From assembly GCF_003324165.1 (NCBI RefSeq), contig NW_025407875.1, positions 102,236 to 166,235 on the forward strand: 64,000 nt of DNA, given 5' to 3'. How positions within the stretch are numbered: the stretch's first letter is position 1; each line of letters begins with the position of its first letter. Source of the DNA: Naegleria lovaniensis (taxonomy: Eukaryota > Heterolobosea > Eutetramitea > Acrasida > Naegleriidae). Made by a program: the position numbers and the translations under genes. Below, piece by piece: positions 53,809 to 64,000 of the stretch. Under the pieces are notes generated by a model, which did no database searches, was not told the origin of the DNA, and was given only the letters and a program-made list of their open reading frames with translations.

Positions 53809-54718
53809 TTATTGTTGCTTCTTGGTTTCGTTTCTCTTCTTCACACCGAAATTGTAAACTCGAGACATGTTCACTTCAGTCGTCGTCTTTTGCTCCTTCA
53901 GATAGGCAATATCTTCATTGATTTCGCTTAGCTTTTGTTCTGCCAATGCAACATTCTTATTAAGTAATTCCATAGCTTCGTCCAAAGAATATTCGACCAT
54001 AATATCGCAACCCAACCAGAGAGCAACACGATCAGTTTTCGGAATGATTGCCTCAGCAAAAACTGTTTCGTCGAGTTTAAAGTGTGTTTCAATCTTGTCA
54101 GAGGCATCAGTTTCATCATCTCCTTCAAAACTCTTCTTTAAGAATTTAACTGATTCAATGGTCTTTTTAATATCCGGAATTTTGACTTTTAATTGTTCAC
54201 GAGCTTCATGCAAACGATATTCAAAGATTTGGTATTGTTGATGTTTTTGGTTTTGATCTCTATAGATTTGAGAGATTGTGTCTTGAATATCGGAAGAACC
54301 TTTCTTGTTGACCAATGCTTCAACATCTTCCTGTTGAGGTCGGAATGAGTGAATGATTGAATATCGTTGAAAATGTTAAGACATTCAATGATGATGCACA
54401 AGTTCGGGTTTGAAGTAAGAGTTTCATCCGTGCCAAACCGATGTGTAATGAAAAAGTTCCAAAAGAGCAAGAGAGAAAATTAGTGATGATCATCATGTAT
54501 TGAACAATATCATCAACGATTCCGTCCGAATTTGTATCAATTTTTGTAAGAGTTAATAATAATAAAATCAGGAGTATGATAATTATTGTTCCAATCTTGA
54601 AATATCACCACTACTATGAATTACATACAATAAAATCAGCCTTTGGAATTTTTCTTGGGTTTTGATAATTGTCGGGGAAACCGTGCAAAAGGTACTCGTT
54701 CACGTTTGATGATGACAT
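53809..54718 (-). CDS. PFD3: Prefoldin subunit 3
   Basis: Exons 54718-54629 and 54330-53809, phase 0, 203 aa; the ATG follows seven A residues. The join gives RKIPKADFIEDVEALV, the expected start of prefoldin 3 (VBP1). Two long coiled-coil helices flank a beta hairpin region (VFAEAIIPKTDRVALWLG, MVEYSLDEAMELL), ending in TTTEVNMSRVYNFGVKKRN, which is nearly invariant in the family. It is an alpha-type subunit of the hexameric co-chaperone delivering actin and tubulin to CCT. The intron (54628-54331, 298 bp) is the longest proposed in the window. Confidence 0.92.
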
Positions 54719-54842
54719 TTTTTTTGTATGTTGTATTTGACGATGAAGAAAGCTTTCACAACAATCTAGGGATGGAAATGAAAGATACTTCTACATGTAA
54801 AACTAGCGTTGGTTTTTATTGAATTGAGTGATTGGATGGCCT

Positions 54843-57800
54843 CTATAGAACATTTCTTACGTCTTGCCTAAAAGTTATGAGATTGCCTGTGAATTTGTCA
54901 CGATTTTTAGCTTCCAAATTCATCTCAACACCGTCCATGAGTTTATCAAAGGCTTCTCTCACTTTGGTGATCCTTTCAGGGTCATTTCCAGCCACTGAAC
55001 TAATTATACCCTGCTTCAATGTTTCATAGAATGGAGGATTGAGTACAATGAGCACTAACATGGTTCTTGACAAACTCCACTGATTACCACACTCTTCTAA
55101 AATAATAATTCTGAAAAATTGAGAAAGCATGTTTGGAATGAGGTCAATATTTTGTTTAAGGTGACTGGCTAATAGCTGGGCATCTGGTGTATTCTTTTTC
55201 GCTTGAGTATAGTAGAAGGTAAAGAGATTGTCGAGTGCTGCACAAATCTGAGAGGATAATCCCAAATCTTCAATCGAGACACCTTCTTCGAGTGACTTTA
55301 AAATTTGCAAAAAGATTGGTGTTTCAAACTTGATAATGGTATGCGTATGTTCTTGGAATAGAGTCTCCATAAGGCCATAGTATGCTCGGCATAATTTTGG
55401 ATAGGCCATAATCTCAGAGTATGGAATGCTGAGTGCCAAACGTAGCACAGTATTCAAAACTTCATTCAATGACGGATCCTTGTATAAATCAAACACACCA
55501 AAGTTGCAATACTTTCCAGCAAGACATCTCGATAAAATGTTCATACTTGTACAAATTCCCTTATACTTTTCGTCATAGGCCTTATCTCGGATGGGCACAT
55601 TTTGTAAACGTTGACCATAGTTTGTAAGAATGGAGCTGGTTTTTTTAAAAATTAAAATTCCATGTGGTGAGCTGTAACTAAAACAAATTCTTTGGTTCTT
55701 GTTGAGGACAAAATCTGCCAAGAACTTCAGCAATGAATTCATGACGAATTGATTGTCATACCATACTTGAGCTGCCTTCTCTAAAATACTGCTATACTTG
55801 TCGAAAAACCAGTCAAAGAAAAATGTATAGGTCCTCTTGTTATTGCAACCAATGACAATACCTCTCAAATCACGACACCAGCCAATCAAGGCATTCTTGA
55901 CTCCATCTTGTTTGAAAACTTCTGGGTTATCGATGGCATTGAGACGATCACTGACCGATTCGAGTGGCTTAATAAATGAAAGAAAATCATCTTCTGTATA
56001 GTTTTGAAGGAATAATAGCTTGCAGAGTGTCTTGTAGAAGGCAGTTCGTTGTCTCAGGTTGGTGATTTCATTCAGGAATGGGAAGTTTTCTGGGCCATGA
56101 TTCAACAACAAGTATCGAGTAGTTTCAAGTTTGGATGCGAGTTTTGCACTCAAATAGCCAGAGGCAATATCATCGAATAAACTCATTGTTTCAGTAACAA
56201 TATTGTCGATACGAGCCCATACTTTAAGATTACTAGCTATTTTTCCAATGAAAATGTTCAACACTTGAAGTTGTTCTCCTGCAATATTCAACAATTCGTA
56301 AAGTCTTGTAAATATCTTTGGGGTACTGCTATTTCCAACAGAGCCAGAAGCGTCTCCCAAATATGACTTTTTAAAACTTTTCATGAAATAGAGGAGAGAA
56401 AATTCCAAATGTTGCAAGGATGCATCATGCAAGTAGTCAGTGTGAGAATAATTCTTAATTCTAATATCAATTAAAGGAATGAGTCTTAGAATTCTGGCAG
56501 ATAATGTACCGTCCAATAATTCTGCTTCTTCCACAGATAATGAACTGACATATCGCTTTCCAATAACTGAACCAACGATATACGTTAGCCAAGTGAGCTT
56601 TAGCTCTAATTCGTTTAGAGTTGGTAGTGGAATATTTGTGTTCACTGCTTCTATATACATTTGTAGAACTGGATCAAAAAGTTCAGTCAAATGCTGTCCT
56701 GAAACTTTGTAATCAAAGTGAATGAGTTGTGGTATAGCATCAAGCTGTTCATCGAGATTTTCCTTGTGTTCCAAAGGATTTTCAACACTGTCATCATTGG
56801 CACACAATCTCGCATACTCTAATCTGGAAATGGTGTATTGCTTTGAAATCTCTGGAACATACTTGTCGAGATAGCTTTCGTGTTCTGCTTTGAGATAGGG
56901 TTTGGAGGCAACAAGTCTCGACCACAAGTTTAAAATGTAATAAACGCTTTGGTTAGACCATTCCAAAGACTTGAAACTCTCTTGAGAAAATGTAGCACTC
57001 AAATCTAGCCATTGTACATAACCTTTACAAATGACAAACTCGTTCAACTGGAAGTTGGATTTGATTCGTGCCAAGAGTCTGCAAAATTCATTATACGTGT
57101 CTTGATCATCAAGTCCAAATCTCGTTTTCAAAACTGCAGACATGCCATCAATAAATTTCGAAAGAAAATCCTTTCTCTCATCATCGCCTGTAAATAATGA
57201 CCTTCTCACGCTGCACAATAGCACAAGAATTTGCAAGACATCTTTACGAAGTTTTGGATTTCCAAGAGTTGAATATAAATTCCAAAAAAGTTCCAACGTG
57301 TCCGATTCCTCAAACAAAGGTCTCCAAGCTCCAGGTATCTGAATGGTTCCTACATCTTCCGATGATTCATCTGGAAAAATACCGACAAAGTCAAATTTAA
57401 GACAACTTAGTGTCAATTCTAAGGCTTCTTGACAAAGAGCCTCGTTGGCCTGAAGATTATTATTCATTCCTCCAATATTGAGGCCCATTCCACTCAAAGA
57501 TCTCAATACATCTTTCAATGTAAAAAGAGAAGTTTCAAAAATGCCTCGCAATGCCAAATCTCTGAATGAGACTGCAATTTTACGATGTTGAGTTAAGCTT
57601 TTTCGTGTTGTTAATGTGTTCATTTCTTCAATGATGCTGTTTAAAATTCTGAGTCCAACAATGGAAAGTTGTGGGTTCGTAACTTGTATAAAGTACTTTT
57701 TAATTTGCTCGGAAGATCTCGATTTTGTTGATCCTCTAGCCATCCCAATTTTGTTAATCTACCAACGAGTTTCAGTAATCCTGATGATACAAACTTGGGA

Positions 57801-58307
57801 ACTTCAATTCCTCTCTTTGCCAGATAGTTTAATAAATAATTTCCTATTGTTGACGGAGTCGAAATAAGAGATGTTGATTTCAAATAGAGAATAATAGTAG
57901 TGTACCGGAGTGATACCATTAATATGTAGACATGGTTTTGTTTTCGAAATGCACAAAAATAATGTTCATAGTAACGATGGAAATAAAGGATTAAATCATT
58001 AAACAACATGCCAAGAGTTGTTGGACAAATACTCTTTTACAAATTGTTAAAACTTACTCAAATCGGTCTTCTTTTCTGCGGAGAAGCTATTCCAATTATT
58101 TGTAATCATCTTGGTAATTTGTGAGGATGCAAAAAAGAGAGCATGAGGATCTACACTTGCATCGAATATCATGATAAGCTTTGGATAATTCTCCAATTTT
58201 TGGAACATGTGGAGTTGTCTCTCCGCTTCTTTTCTATCGTTATCAACCTGGCCGTAAATGGATCTACAAAGAGATTCAAATTTAACAAGATCTTCCTGGG
58301 ACATCAT
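54843..58307 (-). CDS. XPO7: Exportin-7 (RanBP16-type karyopherin), with an apparent frameshift
   Basis: Exon 1 is 58307-58058; the 214-bp intron joins to 57843 and restores TDLRNYLLNYLAKRG, matching exportin-7. The frame then runs GRLTKLGWLEDQQN and must shift by one base near 57720-57708 into EQIKKYFIQVTNPQLSIVGL, after which it is open to 54843. Further landmarks: HRKIAVSFRDLALRGIF, LKFDFVGIFPDESSEDVGTI, IPGAWRPLF, SVRRSLF, DRFTGNLITFRQDV. With the missing base the protein would be ~1083 aa, the family size. HEAT-repeat karyopherins of this type export or import cargo with Ran-GTP. No GT-AG intron removes the shift without deleting the conserved LTKLGW block. A sequencing or assembly error is the first explanation. 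Confidence 0.88.
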
Positions 58308-59001
58308 TTTCGTAGAGAGTATTAGAAGAGCGTGTAGAAGTCAGAAATTGAAACAGTGAGTAAAAAATACTATGATTCTTCAGAAGGATGAATACTATGA
58401 TGATGATGATTTTGAATAATTTTGAATTATTGTGTGTTTTCGCGGATGGAAGCGGCTTTGGGCCAAACACACAAGAAAAACAAAATTATTGCGGATTTGA
58501 TGATGAAAAAATATAAATTCACCACTCGTTGCAAGCTTTGATGCTGAGTGTTGATTTGGGAGGAGAGCTGTGTTGAGTAGAGGTGTTGTTGTTGTTTGGT
58601 CCGCTCGAGCAGCAAATTGGCCAATGATCTTTTTTTTTCTTGGATTTGGAATTCTGTGTGGGCGCCAAGTTGAATGTGCCTTCCTTGTTTACGCAGAATA
58701 TCAAAGGACACCATCAAAATAACATTCACCTGGCTCATAGTTGAAACACTTCTTTGAGAGTGATCAAACAGGTGGTTGAATTATTTTTGAAGTTAAGGAA
58801 AGAAATAGATCTATCTCTTACTGGCATCAATATACAAGGACACTTCCTTATTTCCAAATTTCGAAAAGCCTAACTAAATCGTAATCCCAACAGATCAGTA
58901 GTAGAGACACCTGACTTGCCCCAAAGGTACACACATAAAAAAACAGTCTCACACAAAGAGCGAGCGAGAGGCACACATTGTGCACAGACTTGATCATCAC
59001 G
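58308..59001. other. Intergenic region; weak minus-strand open frame
   Basis: 694 bp between divergent genes. A 103-codon minus-strand frame (58738-58427) begins MSQVNVILMVSFDILRK and could be a small protein or upstream exon, but I recognise no family and the second half is hydrophobic and biased. Otherwise nothing recognisable. Confidence 0.35.
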
Positions 59002-62000
59002 ATGCTTTCGTACATCCTCCTTCGCAACCAACAAGTGCAGCAACTGATAACAATGTTTGCATGTCTGGTTGCTGCTCTTCACATCGCCCTTGTGTCGTCA
59101 TGTGGCATGGTCTCTTCCTCGCATCCACCCTCTTTTCCTGTCTATAACATTTCAAACCTTGCTGGTGGTTTTGAACGGGGTGATGGTTATGAACTTTCCA
59201 AAGCCACTCTCGGATCCATATTCGGAGGTATGACCTTGCTCGATCAACCACCACGTCGAGCGTTATACTTGACAGATACCAGTAATTCGTTATTGAGAAG
59301 GATTGATTTGGTGCAATCATCCATTCAGACTGAAATGAGATTCGAACCACCACTCATCTCATTACCTGCTGGTGTGCAACCTCTCTATTCTCATACAGTA
59401 TTTAATACCAATACTTTTGAAAGTTTTGTTTGTGATCGAAATGCTCACGTGATTCATAGAATTCATTCGAATGGAACTGCAAGCTCAGTATTTGCTGGTG
59501 TGTATCATAGGTCTGGATATAATGGAGATTCCATACCAAGTAATTCATCATGGTTGAATACTCCAATGGCATTGGTTGTGGATCCAAAGAGTGGAGATTT
59601 GATTGTGGCCGATTCTTTGAATCATCGAATTCGTAAAATTTCTGCATTGACAGGTTTGATTACAACCATTGCAGGTACGTTTGAAATATTAATATCAATC
59701 CTATTAAGAGTGACACATAACTATTCATTGGGATTTGACTCTTCATTCTTTCAAATTCTCTGTATTGTGAAAATATTCATGTCATCACCGTTTGTATGTT
59801 GACTCACAAAAAAAAGGTAACGGTCAATTTGGATATAGTGGAAACAATGGACTGGCTATTGATGCAACTCTTAATGCTCCATCGTTTATTGCACTTTCAC
59901 CGCTCACCAATGAGTTGTACATTGCCGATACCAATAATCATGTCGTTCGAAAAATTACACCGAATGGAGCCATTGTCACTGTGGCAGGAAGTGGCTTACC
60001 TGGTTATAGTGGAGATGGATCAGTGGCAACCGCTTCCGAATGTCGATTGAACTCTCCACAGGGAATTGCTTTGAATCCGTTCAATAATGATTTGTACATT
60101 GCCGATACCTTTAATCATGTGATTCGAAAAGTGTCATTTGAAACTGGTGTGATTACAACTGTGGCTGGAAATGGAACTGCAGGATTTAATGGAGATGCTT
60201 GGAGTGATGCAACACAAGCTCAACTTTTTGCTCCTTCTGGTGTTGCTGTAGATCCATTGAGTGGAGATGTGTACATTGCAGATGAAGGAAATTTACGAAT
60301 TCGAGTTTTGAATTCTCGAGCTGGAATATTGTTCACATTGGTTGGAAGTCGTGGAGTTTCGTATTTCACAGGTGATAATGTACCAGCTCTAGAAACCAAT
60401 TTACAATTTCCGAAAGGACTTGCTCTCTCCAATGATGGCTCGTCATTATTTGTGGCTGATTCTTCACTTAATAGAATTAGAAAAGTTTCACTCACATCAG
60501 CAGATGGATCCAATTTCATTCAAAGATTTGCTGGAAGTGGTGCTGTTGGTTTTGGATTGGAAAATGTCGAAGCAGTGCTGGGTCAGTTGACTCAACCTGG
60601 AGGTGTGTTTGTCGAATCGAATGGAAATGTATTAATTGCTGACTCGGCCAACAATCGAATTCGAAGAGTCAACATTGCACAAGGAACCATTCAAACCATT
60701 GCTGGAACTTCCGTTTTACATGGTTCTGAGACCATTTTAGAGAGTGCATTCTTGAGAAATCCATTGACTCTTGCCATTTCTCCTCTCACAGGCGACATTT
60801 TCATTGCTGATCTTAATAACCATATCATTCGAAAAGTAGATATTCGCACTCGAACTATTTCCACGTTTGCAGGTACTGCCGGATTGTCAGGTGACAGTGG
60901 TGACCATGGGCCTGCCACTCGAGCACTCATTTCCTATCCGCGAGCAATTGCAATTTCTCCATTGACTGGAGAAGTCTATTTCTCATGCAGTTCCAAAGTG
61001 AAGAAAGTCTTGTTGAATGGCACTCTTGTGACTGCTGCTGGTACAGGTGCCTTCAATTACACGGGTGATCATGGGTTAGCTACTGAGGCAACATTTAAAA
61101 ATCCAACGAGTCTTGCTTTCATGTCGAATGGAGATTTGTTAATTGGTGACACTGGTGCCTTTGTCATTCGTAAAGTCTCGGCCTCCACAGGAATCATTAC
61201 CACTCTCGCAGGAAATGGGACCTATGCCAATGTTCGTAATAGTGGCGATGATGGAAATGCCCTGAATGCTCAATTTCGATCTCTCTCAACTATTTCTGTG
61301 GGTAGAGATTCAAATTCATTGGAGGTGGTGTACGTGGTAGATAATTTGAGTGCCTTAATTCGTAAAATTTATCCAGTCGATGCCAATAACCAATACATGA
61401 TTACGACGATGATGGGATTGGGAGATTCCCAAACGGAGGGAGCTTCTGCTTCTTCATGGAAGTTAATTTCACCTAAAAGCGTGAAAGTGTCTCCCTCGAA
61501 CGGCGAATTGTACATTGTGGAGGCTTGTTCCCTCGTTAAGGTATCTGTGGAGGGACGAGTGCAAACCATTGCTGGAACAACGAAAATACCTACTGTAACA
61601 TGTGGTTCTTTCAATGGAGATGGACTTGCTCTGACTCGAGTGTTTGAATCGTTGCGAGATGTGGCACTATTGAATGAAACTGTGTTGTATGTTTTGGATG
61701 ATAGTCGACTTCGAGTCTTGACCATGTCGTTGAACGAACAACCCAACGCAATGATCATGGTATCTACACTGATAGGACGAGAGGGAGATGGAGGACCAGC
61801 ACTCTTGGCCAAATTTCAACAACCCACTTCCGTATTTTCCACCCCTGATGGTACGATCTATATTGCGGATAGTAATCATCACAGGATTAGGAAGATATCA
61901 GCACAGACTGGAATCATTTCAACCATAGCTGGAGTGGGATCATGTTCCTCAGCTGGGGATGGCTCGGCAGCCACTTTGGCTTCATTGTGTTTACCAATGA

Positions 62001-63579
62001 GTGTAGTGGTCGATTCCATGTCAGGAGAAGTTTTTATTGCAGACACGATGAATCACAAGATTAGAAAAATATTCTCGAATGGAACCATTGTGAGTATTGC
62101 TGGAATGAATTCATTAGTTGGAACATCGAACGGAAATATAACAACAGGTTAGTATTTGTGTGTGTATGCTGGTTGGATGGGTTTCAATAAGGTACCTTAA
62201 CACTTTTTTCTTGGTATAATGGTTTTTATTGGGTTTGAATTTCAACTACTTTGAAAAACTCAAACCTCTCACCTTGTGTTTTATCCCTTACACGTTCAGA
62301 GGATGGAGTCGATGCTCGATCCATCCAATTGAATCAGCCCACCAGTCTTTTCCTTTCTCCAAAAGGTTCTCTCTATTTCTCTGATTCTCGAAATTATAAA
62401 ATTCGCAGAATCACTCCGAATGGTCTGATTTGGACCATTGCAGGAAATGGAACTGCAGGCTATCAAGCAGCATCTTCTCTGGCCACTGAAACTCCCCTTA
62501 ATGCTCCACAAGGACTTGTCATTTCACGACACACTGGAGAATTATTTATTGCAGACACGTACAATCATCGCATTCGAGTCATGAGACCCTATTGCCTCAA
62601 TCATTGGCATTGGGACGCCGAGTTGGAAGAATGTTTGCCATGTCCTAAAGGCTACACAGGCATTCAATGCCAAGTTCCCATCTGTTTTGGTTTTCGTAAC
62701 GATTCCAATTTGTCATGTAATCGGAATGGAATTTGTATGGCACCCGATACTTGCAAGTGTTTGAATCAATGGAGTGGATTGGATTGTTCCATTCTGAATT
62801 GTGCCTCTGTATCGTTTGATGATCCAACGAAATGTGTCTCTTCCGACTCTTCTTCCTCGAGTTCTCAAACCAAAACTGAAACCATTCCTCAACTAGAGAA
62901 TCTCTCCTCGAAAACTATTAATTTCACCACCGACACGAGTGTGAAAGCACAATTTCCATCCACACTGACTCAACATTTAATTGAGCAAGGAGGTCTGAAT
63001 CGTTCTCAACCCATCACTGTGTTGAGTTCGCTCTATATTCCACCAAGTCAGAGTCAAAATCGAACACAGACAGAGGCTCCCGTGTTGAGTTCTGTCTTGA
63101 CCATTTCACTGTATAATTCACAGGGGCAGAAAATTTCTGTACAGAAATTACAGGAACCAATTGAATTGTTCTTTTCAAATATTCATGTTTCAGGAGAGTC
63201 CTCCTCTGCTATGACAAGTATTGAGCATGTAAATATTACTTGCATGTATTTCAATGAAGAAAAGAAGGAATGGGCAAGCGATGGAATTGTTTCTCATCTC
63301 CAAAGTTCAACACCCAACAACAACAACAATGGTTTCATCATTTCCATGAAGTGTCAAACATTCCATTTGACTTCTTTTGCTGTGATTGATAAGAATTTTA
63401 AAAAAGCAACTAATCAGGTGGAGGACCGAACTCCCAATGGCATGTCAGACACGACCTTAATTGCAATTGTGGTATCGAGTGTGGGCTCTGTACTGGTGAT
63501 TTCCGTAGTTGTATTGATTACTGTTGTCGTGTTGGCAGTGTATTATAGAGGAAGGAAATTAAAGAGAGCCTCTGTGTAG
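59002..63579 (+). CDS. NHL-repeat/EGF single-pass receptor with GPS-like motif
   Basis: Exons 59002-59674, 59817-62147 and 62300-63579, both introns phase 1; 1427 aa. ATG 59002 starts a signal peptide (LITMFACLVAALHIALVSS). The ectodomain has about a dozen NHL blades, very regular (LYIADTNNHVVRKI; LYIADTFNHVIRKV; IFIADLNNHIIRKV; IYIADSNHHRIRKI), then Cys-rich EGF-like modules (CPKGYTGIQC; CNRNGICMAPDTCKC). A ~230-residue domain ends in ITCMYFNEEKKEWASDGI ... MKCQTFHLTSFAVID, which resembles the GAIN/GPS site of adhesion receptors (H1357-Leu-Thr). One TM helix (about 1387-1417) is followed by a ~10-residue basic tail. No kinase. The extracellular half parallels the receptor kinase at 14489-19703. 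It is probably an adhesion or recognition receptor; ligand unknown. Confidence 0.85.
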
Positions 63580-64000
63580 AGAGTGTCTCAATAACAACTT
63601 AAAAATTCTGAACCCTTGCATGGATCTTCTTCATATATTATAGGGATACGTTCACCATCACCTCCAATGAATGATTTATCGTAAATATATGGACTTTTCT
63701 CTACGTGTGTTCAAGCTTTAAGGTAAATAACGAGACACGAACTCGAAATACTACGCCCAAAATAGTTTTCACCAATTCTCTTTTTTTGTTCTTCTGCAAT
63801 TCTTTAAAGTCACGTCGTGCTTTGAGTTGAAATTCCAATTCATCATTACGAAAATAAACTCGGAAGAATATCCTCTACGCGACGGCAACTTTAGCTGGCA
63901 AGTAATACATAAACCTACTTCTGTTCTCTCCTTATGTGATATCATTCTCTTCTATTGTTTGCTAAGATATCGTTTATGCATTTGTTGTGGACTTTTAATG
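63580..64000. other. 3' flank of the NHL receptor, no gene seen
   Basis: 421 bp of A+T-rich sequence to the window end. No open frame of note, no RNA gene or repeat recognised. Confidence 0.5.

Noticed and set aside
57734-57762. A 29-nt GT...AG candidate intron in exportin-7 that would restore the frame
   Set aside because: It would remove RLTKLGWLE, the best conserved block of the region, and is shorter than the normal introns in this window. A one-base error explains the data better.
58427-58738. 103-codon minus-strand frame upstream of exportin-7
   Set aside because: No recognised family, half of it hydrophobic and biased; kept only as a note in the intergenic entry.
1-64000. Search by eye for tRNA, rRNA and snRNA genes
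   Set aside because: No segment with a convincing tRNA T-arm/anticodon arrangement or rRNA-like block was found; a covariance-model scan would be needed to exclude them.

Overview
The window is A+T-rich eukaryotic nuclear DNA with densely packed genes on both strands. Spliceosomal introns are short: 32 are proposed here, most 46-230 bp, with GTAAGT/GTAGGT/GTATGT/GTACGT donors and AG acceptors. The code is standard, with TAA, TAG and TGA all used as stops. The gene set suggests a free-living amoeboflagellate of the Naegleria (Heterolobosea) type: large NHL-repeat/EGF surface receptors, one fused to a protein kinase; a membrane adenylyl cyclase with an extracellular dCache domain; many RCC1/NHL/TPR/LRR proteins; and a probable ciliary LRR protein. 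This assignment is inference from gene content. No rRNA, tRNA or CRISPR array was recognised. One 10-N scaffold gap lies at 42448-42457.

Layout. 1-14 kb: a partial TPR protein, a PLP aminotransferase, a dCache adenylyl cyclase, an unknown protein with a cysteine-rich tail, a soluble NHL protein, a MAPK-like kinase and a START-like (SRPBCC) protein. 14-20 kb: an NHL-EGF-TM-kinase receptor. 20-27 kb: an F-box protein, an LRRC72-like LRR protein, the SNARE YKT6 and a Cys-rich, probably GPI-anchored surface protein. 27-41 kb: an M19 dipeptidase-like type II membrane protein, a tail-anchored coiled-coil protein, an RCC1 protein, a CCZ1/HPS4-like longin protein, a PPR protein and a divergent prolyl-tRNA synthetase-like protein. 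41-44.5 kb: a disturbed region with a gap, 30-bp direct repeats, fragmentary ORFs, an FMC1-like LYR protein and an RCC1-BTB relic. 44.5-58.3 kb: housekeeping genes, namely MCM6, a GFA/CENP-V protein, ribosomal protein L4, a plasma-membrane-type Ca2+-ATPase, prefoldin subunit 3 and exportin-7 (frameshifted). 59-63.6 kb: a second NHL-EGF receptor with a GPS-like juxtamembrane module.

Reconstructing exons from splice sites, reading phase and conserved motifs gave the least expected results. The cyclase carries a 6-nt microexon that supplies the Pro-Trp of the dCache RPWY motif. The START-like gene carries a 13-nt microexon. The RCC1 gene is interrupted by a 16-nt GT...AG segment, and exportin-7 by a one-base frameshift. 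Neighbouring genes are functionally mixed and mostly transcribed from their own promoters. At least ten start codons follow a run of five or more A residues, which helped decide starts.
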